This document shows positions 24,902 through 32,883 of a stretch of DNA of 64,000 bases, piece by piece (position 1 is the first letter of the stretch; the number at the start of each line of letters is the position of its first letter). The notes beneath the pieces were generated by a model. It had not been told where the DNA came from. It ran no database searches and was given only the letters and a program-made list of their open reading frames with translations. A program made the translations under genes and the position numbers. The stretch is taken from the NCBI GenBank assembly GCA_019637295.1, contig JAHBVX010000011.1, positions 81,735 to 145,734 on the forward strand. Direction: 5' to 3'. This stretch comes from Polyangiaceae bacterium. Lineage in GTDB: Bacteria > Myxococcota_A > Polyangia > Polyangiales > Polyangiaceae.

Positions 24902-26542
24902 ATGACAGTCTCGCGTAGAGATGCGCTTCGTGCCCTCGGGTTGCTCAGCGCGTCCTCGGCAGTACCTGTCGCCGGCTGCGGCAGCGACCCCGAGGAGCCC
25001 AGCGTCGAGGAAGACGACTTGCCCCGCTACTCCCACGACGGCAGCCCTGGCCCCGCTGCGCTGTTCAGCCACGCGGTCGCCAGCGGTGACCCCCTGTCGG
25101 ACGGTGTCATCCTCTGGACGCGAGTGAGCCCCGAGGCGCCGGGCCCGGTCGAGGTGTGGTGGGAGATCGGCGTCGATCGCGCCTTCCGCCAGCGGGTGCA
25201 GGTGGGCACGGTCACGACGGACGAGCAGCGCGACTACACCGTCAAGATCGACGTGCGCGCGCTCGAGCCCGGCAAGACCTACTACTATCGCTTCTTCGCG
25301 CTGGGGCGCGGTTCGGTGGCGGGTCGCACGCGGACCGCGCCGGTGGGCGACGTCCAGCGGCTGCGCTTCGGCGTCGTCTCCTGTTCAAGCCTGGCTCACG
25401 GCTACTTTCACTCCTACAGGAACCTCGCGCGCCGCCTGGATCTGGACGCCGTCCTGCACCTCGGAGACTACATCTACGAGTACGGCAACGCGGCCTACGG
25501 AGGTGTGCGGCAGTACGAGCCCGCGCACGAGATCGTCACGCTCGAAGACTACCGAACGCGCTACGCGCAGTACCGGCGGGACGCCGACTTGCAGGAAGTT
25601 CACCGCCAGCACCCCTTCATCGCCGTCTGGGACGACCACGAGTCCGCCAACGACTCGTACAAAGACGGCGCCGAGAATCACCAGCCCTCGACCGAGGGTG
25701 CGTGGGACGCGCGCAAGGACGCCGCGATCCGGGCGTACCACGAGTGGATGCCGATCCGAGACGGCGAGGACGGCCGCATCTGGCGAAAACTCTCGTACGG
25801 CGACCTCGTCGACCTCGTGATGCTCGACACCCGCCTGTGGGGTCGCGACAAGCAGCTCGAGGGCACCGTGCTCGGCGGCCCGGTGGTCTCCGATCCCGAG
25901 CGTACCCTGCTCGGACTCGATCAGGAGGCTTGGCTCGCGGAGCAACTCGACGCGTCCACGGCCAAGTGGAAGCTCATCGGCCAGCAGGTGATGATGGCGC
26001 ACCTCAAGACCACGGGTGCGCCCAACTCGGAGGGCGGCGGAATGGTCGTCAACTACGATCAGTGGAACGGGTACGACTCCTCCCGCAGCCGCTTCTTCGA
26101 TCTGCTCGAGCAGGGCAAGATCGACAACGTGATCGTGCTCACCGGGGACATTCACAGCTCGTGGGCCTTCGATCTGACCCGCGACCCCAACAACCCCTCA
26201 GCCTACGATCCGGCCACGGGCATGGGTTCGCTGGCGGTGGAGTTCGTGACCCCCGCGGTCACCTCGCCTGGCTTGCCGCCGCTGTTGGCCAGCGCGCTGT
26301 CCGGTTTGTTCTCGCAGAATCCGCACATGCGCTTCGCCGAGGCGACGCTGCGCGGGTACATCGTCTTGGATCTGACGCCCAAGCGGGCTCAGGCGGCGTG
26401 GTATCACTTCGACGACGTCGTGGAGCCCAAGAACGCGAAAGAGACCTTCGCCGTCGCGTTTTCCACGGAAGATGGGCGCAACACGTTGCTCGAGGACGCC
26501 GCCGCAGCCAAGGCGCCCCAAGGCCCGCCGGCCGCCCCCTGA
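24902..26542 (+). CDS. phoD: PhoD-type alkaline phosphatase/phosphodiesterase, Tat-exported
   Basis: 546 residues. The Tat signal SRRDALRALG is followed by a hydrophobic stretch and VAGC, so it is probably a Tat-exported lipoprotein. An N-terminal PhoD_N Ig-like domain (FSHAVASGDPLSDGVILWTR) leads to the phosphatase core. Metal-site segments are visible: SCSSLAHGYF, HLGDYIYEYG, FIAVWDDHESAND, LIGQQVMMAHL and VLTGDIHSSW. PhoD enzymes use Ca/Fe and release phosphate from mono- and diesters outside the cytoplasm, usually under phosphate limitation. The ATG at 24902 begins the Tat signal directly. Confidence 0.92.
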   Translation: MTVSRRDALRALGLLSASSAVPVAGCGSDPEEPSVEEDDLPRYSHDGSPGPAALFSHAVASGDPLSDGVILWTRVSPEAPGPVEVWWEIGVDRAFRQRVQVGTVTTDEQRDYTVKIDVRALEPGKTYYYRFFALGRGSVAGRTRTAPVGDVQRLRFGVVSCSSLAHGYFHSYRNLARRLDLDAVLHLGDYIYEYGNAAYGGVRQYEPAHEIVTLEDYRTRYAQYRRDADLQEVHRQHPFIAVWDDHESANDSYKDGAENHQPSTEGAWDARKDAAIRAYHEWMPIRDGEDGRIWRKLSYGDLVDLVMLDTRLWGRDKQLEGTVLGGPVVSDPERTLLGLDQEAWLAEQLDASTAKWKLIGQQVMMAHLKTTGAPNSEGGGMVVNYDQWNGYDSSRSRFFDLLEQGKIDNVIVLTGDIHSSWAFDLTRDPNNPSAYDPATGMGSLAVEFVTPAVTSPGLPPLLASALSGLFSQNPHMRFAEATLRGYIVLDLTPKRAQAAWYHFDDVVEPKNAKETFAVAFSTEDGRNTLLEDAAAAKAPQGPPAAP

Positions 26543-26617
26543 AGGGCTGTCAGGAATTGACCCAGTTCGCGCCGGCGGAGCCGGCCCGCGTGGGCGACGA
26601 GTTCACTTCGGCGGGGC

Positions 26618-26637
26618 GGGGAGGCGCGTGCCTCCCC
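26618..26637. terminator. GC hairpin between convergent genes
   Basis: GGGGAGGC, loop GCGT, GCCTCCCC: a perfect 8-bp stem 76 bp after the phoD stop, with no T-run. Together with the next hairpin it probably ends transcription from one or both sides. Confidence 0.5.
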
Positions 26638-26651
26638 GGTGAAAGAATGAA

Positions 26652-26677
26652 AGAGCTGTCGATTATTCGACAGCTCT
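26652..26677. terminator. Bidirectional terminator-like hairpin
   Basis: AGAGCTGTCGA, loop TTAT, TCGACAGCTCT: a perfect 11-bp stem between the phoD stop (26542) and the convergent O-methyltransferase stop (26682). It is unusually AT-rich for this DNA. No clear T-tract follows on either strand. Confidence 0.65.
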
Positions 26678-26681
26678 CGAG

Positions 26682-27344
26682 TCAGCGCTTGCGCGCCATG
26701 AGCACACCGTCCCCGATGGGTACCAGGCTGATGCTCACCCGCTCGTCCCGGCCGAGCTTCGCGTTCAGCGCGCGAATGGCGAGCGTGTCGGGCTCGTGGT
26801 TGTCTGGATCGGCGACGTCGCCACCCCACAGGGCGTTGTCCACCAGCACCAGGCCGCCGGGCCTCAGCAGGCGCAAGCACAGCTCGTAATAGAGATCGTA
26901 GTTGCCCTTGTCCGCGTCGATGAACGCCAAGTCGAAGCTCCCCTTGGCGCCCTGCTCCACCAGCGCGGTGAGCGTCTCCACCGCCGGCGCCAGCCTGAGG
27001 TCGATGCGCTCGGCCACTCCCGCGCGCTGCCAATGCCGCCGTCCGATGTCGGTCCACTCGCGACTGACGTCGCAGGCCACCAGGCTGCCGTCGGGTGGCA
27101 ACACTTGGGCGACCGCGAGCGCGCTGTAGCCCGTGAACGTGCCCACCTCGAGCACCCGCTTGGCGCCGATGAGCTCGGCGAGCAGCGCCATGAACTGCCC
27201 CTGCTCCGGCGAAATCTGCATCCGGCTCATGGGCAGCCGCGATGTCTCTTCGCGCAGGTCGCGCAGGACCTCGCTCTCCCGAAGGGAGGTGGCGAGCAGG
27301 TAGTCGTAGCTGCGGTCGTCGAGTGCGAGCGTGCGGGTCGACAC
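26682..27344 (-). CDS. Class I O-methyltransferase (COMT/CCoAOMT type)
   Basis: 220 residues from a GTG. SAM motif VLEVGTFTGYSALAVAQ near 64-80; divalent-metal site in FDLAFIDADKGNYDLYYE near 138-155; and VLVDNALWGGDV with the metal-binding DN near 166-173. This is the cation-dependent catechol/caffeoyl-CoA O-methyltransferase family. The natural acceptor is not predictable. It begins 4 nt after the stop of the large dehydratase-activase-related gene, so the two are likely one transcript. Confidence 0.9.
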   Translation of the reverse strand: MSTRTLALDDRSYDYLLATSLRESEVLRDLREETSRLPMSRMQISPEQGQFMALLAELIGAKRVLEVGTFTGYSALAVAQVLPPDGSLVACDVSREWTDIGRRHWQRAGVAERIDLRLAPAVETLTALVEQGAKGSFDLAFIDADKGNYDLYYELCLRLLRPGGLVLVDNALWGGDVADPDNHEPDTLAIRALNAKLGRDERVSISLVPIGDGVLMARKR

Positions 27345-27348
27345 GTGG

Positions 27349-29220
27349 TCAGTGTGCCACGGTCGCGCCGCGCTCGCCGAGGGGGAGCAGCCGACCGAGG
27401 CCAGCCTTGGCGCGCGCGCCCAGCAGGGCCCCCGCCTCGGGGCCCTTCTCCCGCAGGATCTGCAGCAGCTCCGTCGTCGCGCCCCAGGTGGCGCGCGCCG
27501 CGGACGGCGCCTCGCTCGCAGCCCGCGCCACCCGGGTGGCGGCGCCGCGAAGCGCTCGGCTCGAGGCGATGGCGGCGCGACGATGCGCAGGCGTGGTCAG
27601 TCGGGCCCCGACCTCGTGCACGAGATCCGCGCTGGTGCAGCCGGCAAAGTGCTCGGGCTTGTACAGGCTCCGGCCCAGCCGCGGGTGCCGGTCGAGGTAG
27701 CCGCGAACCTGCTCTTCGGTGATGCCGTACTGCGCCAGGGCATCGTCTACCTCTTTCTGAGCGACCTGCTTGGCCTTGAACAGGTACATCTGCACCCGTG
27801 AGTAGAAGTTGACGGCGCCGTCGCCGCTCGTCTCCACCGCGCAGTAGATGCTTCCGGGATACTTCTCCGTGATCAGCGACTGCACGCCGTCGCTGACGCC
27901 CGAGCTCGGCATGCAACCGAAGGGCTTCACGCTGAGGGTCATGTTGGCCTTGTTCTTGACGACGTTGAGGATCAGCTTGCCCACTTCCATGTGGCCCTCT
28001 CCGCCGCGCAGATCGTTGTTGTAGTGCGGCGCGGCGACGTCGGCGACGTCGTCCATGTCGGGCATGTGGTAGCCGTACAGACCGCCAGCGTGCGCGAAGG
28101 TCTGAAACACGGCGCGCAGAGCCTTGTCCGCCGCCCACAGACCGACGCGGCGGGTGAACACGCCACCTTCGTCCAAGTCCTTCAGTCCGTACTTACCGCC
28201 GTCGGTGCCGCGCAAGTTCGCGCGGTTCTCCGTGTCCCAGCGTACTTCCCAGATGTTGTACAAGATCCAGGCAGTCACGAGCTGGATGTCGCACTCGCTG
28301 CCCTCGCTCTCCAGGAAGCGCTGCAGGGCGTAGTTGCCGTCCCCCTCCGTGGTCATGGCCCAGAACTCGCCGATGATCGCCGTGCGCGGGCGGATCCGGA
28401 GCCGATCCACCTTCACTCGGCCCAGCACCTTCCTGGCGCGCAGCAGCGCGAGCAGGATGTTGTTGCCCTGCTCGAGCGCGTCGTAGCAAGTCTTCTTGGC
28501 CTCCGCTAGCGCCCGGTCCGTGGCGCCCGGCTCGACCTCGTAGGGGCGCAAGCGATAGCCGATCGCGTTGAGCACGTCCCCGGTCACCAGCGCCTTGAGC
28601 AGCGCGTAGAAGAACGGCGGCGCGAGCTCCAGCCCGCTCTCCTCGCCGGTCGCCTGGCTGAGGCCGCCCTGCTGCTGGAACAGCATGACGCGGAAGCCGT
28701 CGAACCCGGCGTCGCGCAGCGCTTTGCGGTACTCGGTGACGTACATGCCGAAGCGGCACGGTCCGCAGGCTCCCGCCGTGAGGAACACGAACTTGTCCAC
28801 GATGTCCGCCGTGCTCATGCCCTTGTCGTCGCGCAGGTGGATCAAGAACTTCACGAGGTTACCGACCGTGAAGTAAGTGGGGTTGCACTGAGCGCGATTG
28901 CCGAACTCTTTTCCGACGCGCAGCGCGTCGTTGTCCGGGCAGTCCATGGCCAGCACATCGTAGCCGAGGTGCTTGAGGGCGCCCTCGACCAGATAGTCGT
29001 GAGCCATGGTGAGCCCGCCGACGAGCAGCGTGACCTTGGACTTCTCGCTCTTGGTGAAGCCGAGGTTGGCCATGTCCTCAACCCAGCGGTGCTCGTCCTC
29101 GATCCCGAGGCGCGCGCGCTCCTCGGCCTCGAAACGCGACAGCTCCGCGTCGAGATCGAGCTCGGTCTTGGGGGCCAGCGGCAGGCGCTTGTTCGGTAGC
29201 AGGTCGACGTGCTGGGTCAT
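27349..29220 (-). CDS. 2-hydroxyacyl-CoA dehydratase/activase-related protein
   Basis: 623 residues from the ATG at 29220, with GAGGAGG about 11 nt upstream. It matches the C-terminal half of the large activase-fused dehydratase-like proteins (DUF2229/BcrAD-BadFG-associated). Cysteine motifs in order: AMDCPDND, RAQCNPTYFT, TAGACGPCRFGMY and KPFGCMPSSG, suited to [4Fe-4S] binding. The N-terminal ATP-binding activase domain of the long forms is absent, and no separate activase is in the window. The last 80 residues are an Ala/Arg helix not typical of the family. Probably a redox ATP-coupled or dehydratase-like role; the substrate is unknown. Confidence 0.8.
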   Translation of the reverse strand: MTQHVDLLPNKRLPLAPKTELDLDAELSRFEAEERARLGIEDEHRWVEDMANLGFTKSEKSKVTLLVGGLTMAHDYLVEGALKHLGYDVLAMDCPDNDALRVGKEFGNRAQCNPTYFTVGNLVKFLIHLRDDKGMSTADIVDKFVFLTAGACGPCRFGMYVTEYRKALRDAGFDGFRVMLFQQQGGLSQATGEESGLELAPPFFYALLKALVTGDVLNAIGYRLRPYEVEPGATDRALAEAKKTCYDALEQGNNILLALLRARKVLGRVKVDRLRIRPRTAIIGEFWAMTTEGDGNYALQRFLESEGSECDIQLVTAWILYNIWEVRWDTENRANLRGTDGGKYGLKDLDEGGVFTRRVGLWAADKALRAVFQTFAHAGGLYGYHMPDMDDVADVAAPHYNNDLRGGEGHMEVGKLILNVVKNKANMTLSVKPFGCMPSSGVSDGVQSLITEKYPGSIYCAVETSGDGAVNFYSRVQMYLFKAKQVAQKEVDDALAQYGITEEQVRGYLDRHPRLGRSLYKPEHFAGCTSADLVHEVGARLTTPAHRRAAIASSRALRGAATRVARAASEAPSAARATWGATTELLQILREKGPEAGALLGARAKAGLGRLLPLGERGATVAH

Positions 29221-29321
29221 GGCGCTCTCATCCTCCTCGCGCGGCAGCCGCAACTCGACTGACGCGAGCGTCAGTGTACGCCCCCGAGCGCGGGGCTCAA
29301 GGGGCTTGGATGACGTTCAGG

Positions 29322-29362
29322 TACTTTTCTAAAACATCAATGAAAACATGTTGATAAACCAG
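29322..29362 (-). promoter_or_regulatory. AT-rich island with inverted repeat, putative promoter/operator
   Basis: About 40 bp that is strikingly AT-rich for this DNA. It contains ATCAA (29336-29340), 10 nt, TTGAT (29351-29355). On the minus strand TTATCA followed about 17 nt later by TTTTAG could be -35/-10 for the gene starting at 29220. It resembles a regulator site, but the half-site order is the reverse of an FNR box. Confidence 0.4.
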
Positions 29363-29435
29363 TTGCGGCCCGAGCTCGCCCGCCGGGGCCCCGGCGCGCC
29401 GTCCGACTGACACGCGCGTCTCGCGCCGCCGGGCC

Positions 29436-29547
29436 TCAGCCGACCAGGCCAGCGATGGTGCCGCTGACCTCCCCGAGCGTGGTGCCGCCGCCGAGCGCGC
29501 CCATCACCGTGCGGTTGCGCGCGAGGCGCGCGAAGTGGGGCGACCTT
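29436..29547 (-). pseudogene. Possible gene remnant (C-terminal fragment)
   Basis: A stop-to-stop frame of 36 codons reads HFARLARNRTVMGALGGG, then TTLGEVSGTIAGLVG and a stop. It has G/C-ending codons and a protein-like composition but no upstream start region. Could be the end of a deleted gene, or chance. An overlapping 73-codon frame in another phase looks like a shadow. Confidence 0.25.
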
Positions 29548-29612
29548 CATCCGCCTACATTGGCACCTGCGAAGCCGCGACCGGCTCCGTCGTGCGACGC
29601 GACGTGTCGCAG

Positions 29613-29624
29613 TAGGGTGGGGCC
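29613..29624 (+). promoter_or_regulatory. Leaderless-type -10 box for DUF938 gene
   Basis: TAGGGT (29613-29618) ends 6 nt before the ATG at 29625. Confidence 0.35.
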
Positions 29625-30230
29625 ATGAGACGGACTTCCCCCGCGGCGCTGCGCAATCGCGGTCCGCTGCTCGAGGTGCTCGAGGACGTGCTGCCGCCCG
29701 CGGGCCTCGTGCTCGAGGTCGCGAGCGGTAGCGGCGAGCACGTCGTGTTCTTTGCGTCGGCGCTGCCGGCGTTGCAGTTTCAGCCGACGGACCGCGACCC
29801 CGAGGCGCGCGCCAGCATCGCGGCCCACCTCGGCGAAGCGAACCTACCCAACGTGCGAGCGCCGATCGAGCTGGACGCGGCCTCCCCGCGCTGGCCGATC
29901 GCGCAAGCCGACGCGCTCCTGTGCATCAACATGATCCACATCGCTCCGCTGGCAGCCACCCGGGGACTGTTCGCGGGCGCGGCGCGGGTCCTGCCGCCCG
30001 GCGCGCCGCTCTTGACCTACGGCCCCTATCGCTTCTCCGGTAGCTTTACCGCCGAGAGCAACGCCGCCTTCGATCGCTCGCTGCGCGCGCAGGACCCGGC
30101 TTGGGGCGTGCGTGACGTCGATGAGCTGTTTCCGCTGGCGGTCGCGCACGGCCTGCACCCCGAGCGGACCGTCGCGCTCCCTGCGAACAATCACGCGCTC
30201 GTGTTCCGTCGCGTGTCGCCCGCTGCATGA
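29625..30230 (+). CDS. DUF938 family methyltransferase-like protein
   Basis: 201 residues. DUF938 proteins are small SAM-methyltransferase-fold proteins. Here the SAM loop is VLEVASGSGEHVVFFA near residues 29-44, followed by QPTDRDPEA and INMIHIAPLAAT, which match the family well. The end YGPYRFSGSF...SNAAFDRSLRAQDPAWGVRD is also diagnostic. The acceptor is unknown. A lipoprotein kinase gene starts 38 bp downstream. Confidence 0.88.
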   Translation: MRRTSPAALRNRGPLLEVLEDVLPPAGLVLEVASGSGEHVVFFASALPALQFQPTDRDPEARASIAAHLGEANLPNVRAPIELDAASPRWPIAQADALLCINMIHIAPLAATRGLFAGAARVLPPGAPLLTYGPYRFSGSFTAESNAAFDRSLRAQDPAWGVRDVDELFPLAVAHGLHPERTVALPANNHALVFRRVSPAA

Positions 30231-30253
30231 CGGATCCGCGTCTCGCCCTGTGG

Positions 30254-30268
30254 TACAAACCCGAGCCC
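30254..30268 (+). promoter_or_regulatory. Weak -10-like box for SUMF1-FAM20C-like gene
   Basis: TACAAA (30254-30259) ends 9 nt before the ATG at 30269. The last base does not fit TANNNT, so this is weaker than the others. Confidence 0.25.
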
Positions 30269-32368
30269 ATGGCTGACCTCGCGGCCTCGCGCGCCGCTCT
30301 GCTGGTCGCGGTCGCGGCGAGTCTTGGCTGCAGCCGCGAGCCCTCCCGACCCGCGCCCCCGACGGGCCGCAGCGTTGCGGGGCGTGTCGAGCCGTCCGCG
30401 CCCCCCCGTGTTTCCGCGTCGCCAAAGCCCACAGCGGATGCCGCCGCTCCGACCGTGCCGAGCGGGCCCTGTCCGCCGGACATGGTGTTCGTCGACGCGG
30501 CAGTGTGCGTCGATCGCTTCGAGACTTCGCTGGTGGACGACGCCACGGGGCGCTCGCTGAGCCCATACTATCCGGTACTGAGTCAGTACGAGGGCTACCT
30601 GCGCGATCAGAAGTACCTCGCGAAGAAGCTCGAACGGGCTCACGACGCCGGAGTGAAACCTCCCGTCGAGTTCCCGCCGCTCGAAGACTTCCAGCGCAGC
30701 GGTCGGTTCGTCGCGCGGGCGGTGTCGCGCGCGGGCGTGGTGCCGAACGGCTACCTCACGCGCGACACGGCCGCCGCGGCGTGTCGCGTCGCGGGCAAGC
30801 GGCTGTGCACCGCGCGGGAGTGGCGCACAGCCTGTCGCGGGAGCCTGGGTACGAAGTACCCCTACGGCGAGCGCTATCAGCGGTCGCACTGCAATCTCGG
30901 ACGCGGGCGTCACCCGTCGCGCATCCTGTTCGGTCATCCATCCGCGAGCGTCGTCGACCCTCGGCTCAACCTCACCGAGCTCGACGGAGCGCCGCTGCTG
31001 CGCCAGACCGGAGAGTCGCCGGTGTGCGCGAGCCCGTGGGGGAAGGACGCAGTCTACGACATGGTGGGCAACCTCGACGAGTGGGTCGACGACGCGAAGG
31101 GCGCGTTTCTGGGCGGTACCTACTCGCGCTACACGGCTGCTGGTTGCGACGCGGTCGTCAGCGCACATCCCCCGGGCTATTTCGACTACTCGACCGGCGC
31201 CCGCTGCTGCGCCGCGCCCGAGAGCTCCGCCCCGGGCGACGCGGGCGCGAGCTACGACCCGCGCGGCGAGACCGAGCGCGCCGAGCGGCTGATCGACGAG
31301 CGGCGCTACGCCGAAGCGCGCGCGTTGCTCGCGTCGCTCGAGCCGCGAGCCCCGGGCGAGCCGCGGCTAGCCGCGCTCTACGCGCGGGCCATCGATCGCG
31401 ACCCGGGTTTCGCCATGCGCGCGCGCGAAGTGGACGAGGCGAGCGGCTATGACGCCATCAAGCACCTAGGTGGAGGCAGCACCATCACCCTCCGGTTCAT
31501 CTCGGGCGAGCGCGTGGTCGGCGCGTTCAAGCCGGCGCAGACCCGTGGCCAGAGCGACTACGTCGCCGAGATCGCGTCCTGGCGCCTGTGCGTGCTCCTG
31601 CGCTGCGCCTTCCATGTGCCGCGCAATGAGCCCGTGCGGCTGCGCGAGCGTACCTTCGACGCGCTCTACGGTCGCGTGGACGACGACAAGCAGCGCGCCT
31701 ACCGCGACAAGAACTTCGCGGACTTGGCTTGGGTGGAGGAGCCCCCCGGCGAGCGGTGGCTCTTCGGTGCGCTCGAGGACTGGGTCCCCAACCTGGTGGA
31801 GCTACCCATCGAACACGTCCACGTCTACCGCCGGTGGCTCCTGGTCGAAGCCAGCGGCGGCGCAGCGCTGGGCGGGCTCGATACTCCGGCGATCGACGCC
31901 TACACGTCGAAGGAGGCGCGCGGATCCGAGACCCATCTGCGCATGATGAAGAAGCAACTGCGCGGCATGACGCGAGCGGAGCTCGCGCGCGAGCTGAGCC
32001 AAATGCTGGCGTTCGACTTTCTGGTCGGCAATTGGGATCGGTTCAGCACGCGCGAGGCGTACTACGGCACGAACTGTCACGTCGCCGACGGTCGGCTGGT
32101 GTCGATCGACAACGGTGCGGCCTTCCGCGACGCGCCGCACCCGCAGTCGAGCGAGCGCATCGCGCTGGTCGAGCGATTCAGCCGCCAGTTCGTGACGGCG
32201 CTGCGCGGGATGAGCGAGTCGGTGACGCTGCGGCGGCTATTCCCCGAGGCAACCCGCGCGGAGCAGGTGAAGTTTCGCGCCTTCTGGCGGCAGCGCGCGG
32301 CGCTGCTGACGCGCATCGCGTCGCTGGAGGCCCGCCACGGCTCCGAGCAGGTGCTCGCCTTCCCCTGA
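30269..32368 (+). CDS. Lipoprotein: SUMF1/FGE-like domain fused to FAM20C-like kinase domain
   Basis: 699 residues. The signal peptide MADLAASRAALLVAVAASLGC has a lipobox (SLGC). Residues about 65-330 form a SUMF1/formylglycine-generating-like fold: CPPDMVFVDAAVCVDRFE, RVAGKRLCTAREWRTACRG, YDMVGNLDEWVDD, GGTYSRY and STGARCCA. Its Cys pattern is not that of active FGE, so it is probably a binding module. Residues about 395-690 match animal FAM20C kinases: FKPAQTRGQ with K421, AEIASW with E434, FLVGNWDRF with D590 and VSIDNGAAF with D614, all four key residues being present. Family knowledge says FAM20C phosphorylates secreted proteins. Here the signal places the kinase outside the cytoplasm, which is unusual for bacteria. 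The ATG at 30269 gives the clean signal peptide. Confidence 0.82.
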   Translation: MADLAASRAALLVAVAASLGCSREPSRPAPPTGRSVAGRVEPSAPPRVSASPKPTADAAAPTVPSGPCPPDMVFVDAAVCVDRFETSLVDDATGRSLSPYYPVLSQYEGYLRDQKYLAKKLERAHDAGVKPPVEFPPLEDFQRSGRFVARAVSRAGVVPNGYLTRDTAAAACRVAGKRLCTAREWRTACRGSLGTKYPYGERYQRSHCNLGRGRHPSRILFGHPSASVVDPRLNLTELDGAPLLRQTGESPVCASPWGKDAVYDMVGNLDEWVDDAKGAFLGGTYSRYTAAGCDAVVSAHPPGYFDYSTGARCCAAPESSAPGDAGASYDPRGETERAERLIDERRYAEARALLASLEPRAPGEPRLAALYARAIDRDPGFAMRAREVDEASGYDAIKHLGGGSTITLRFISGERVVGAFKPAQTRGQSDYVAEIASWRLCVLLRCAFHVPRNEPVRLRERTFDALYGRVDDDKQRAYRDKNFADLAWVEEPPGERWLFGALEDWVPNLVELPIEHVHVYRRWLLVEASGGAALGGLDTPAIDAYTSKEARGSETHLRMMKKQLRGMTRAELARELSQMLAFDFLVGNWDRFSTREAYYGTNCHVADGRLVSIDNGAAFRDAPHPQSSERIALVERFSRQFVTALRGMSESVTLRRLFPEATRAEQVKFRAFWRQRAALLTRIASLEARHGSEQVLAFP

Positions 32369-32390
32369 GGCGCCGCGGGGAGTGCTGGTG

Positions 32391-32870
32391 ATGGATAAGA
32401 AGGCGCTGCAGAGACAACTGCTCGAGCTGCTCCGGGAGGAGCGAGAGGTGCTCGTCGCGGCGCAAAAGCACGCTGCGGAGGGCGCCATGCACGAGGAGAG
32501 TCGCGCCGAGAGCGACAAGGACATGCGCGCGACCGAGGCCTCTTACCTCGCCCGGGGACAGGCGCTGCGCGTGGCCGAGCTGGACGTGGAGATCGCCCGG
32601 ATCGCAGCGCTGCAGTTGCTCGCTGCCGCGCCCGGCGCCGCGATCGCGGCGGGCGCGCTGGTCTCGCTGTCGTCCCCGCGGGGGAAGCGGCAGGTCTTCT
32701 TGCTGCCCGCGGGCGCGGGCAGGCGACTCGTGTCTGAAGGCGCTCCGATCAGCGTCGTCACGCCCGCGTCTCCACTGGGGTCTACCTTGCTCGGCGCTCA
32801 CGAAGGCCAGGACGTGGACGTCGAGCTGGGCGACCGGGTGGAGACCTACCGCATCCTGCGCGTGACGTGA
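32391..32870 (+). CDS. GreA/GreB-like protein
   Basis: 159 residues from the ATG at 32391, with GGGGAG 7 nt upstream. The N-terminal coiled coil has alternating Lys/Glu (KALQRQLLELLREEREVL, and AMHEESRAESDKDMRATEAS resembling the Gre 'E...R.E.D..' region). The C-terminal FKBP-like part has ALVSLSSPRGKRQVFLLPAG, ISVVTPASPLGSTLLG and ELGDRVETYRIL, matching the GreA_GreB fold. Classical Gre factors rescue backtracked RNA polymerase; this may be a Gre-like variant binding polymerase's secondary channel. It lies 22 nt after the kinase gene and is probably co-transcribed with it. Confidence 0.82.
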   Translation: MDKKALQRQLLELLREEREVLVAAQKHAAEGAMHEESRAESDKDMRATEASYLARGQALRVAELDVEIARIAALQLLAAAPGAAIAAGALVSLSSPRGKRQVFLLPAGAGRRLVSEGAPISVVTPASPLGSTLLGAHEGQDVDVELGDRVETYRILRVT

Positions 32871-32883
32871 GCTGGTCGGCGAC

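Larger units (their letters stand above)
29221..29624. other. Intergenic region with gene remnant and AT-rich island
   Basis: 404 bp without an intact gene. From left to right it holds the leader of the dehydratase-related gene, an AT-rich island with an inverted repeat (29322-29362), a possible decayed reading frame on the minus strand (29436-29547) and the promoter of the DUF938 gene. Nothing else is visible. Confidence 0.6.

Noticed and set aside
29336-29355. ATCAA-N10-TTGAT as an FNR site
   Set aside because: FNR sites are TTGAT-N4-ATCAA; the half-site order and spacing here are wrong.
29329-29550. 73-codon minus-strand frame in the AT-rich intergenic region
   Set aside because: Arg/His/Gly-rich low-quality translation with no start signal. 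A different phase of the same DNA looks more protein-like.
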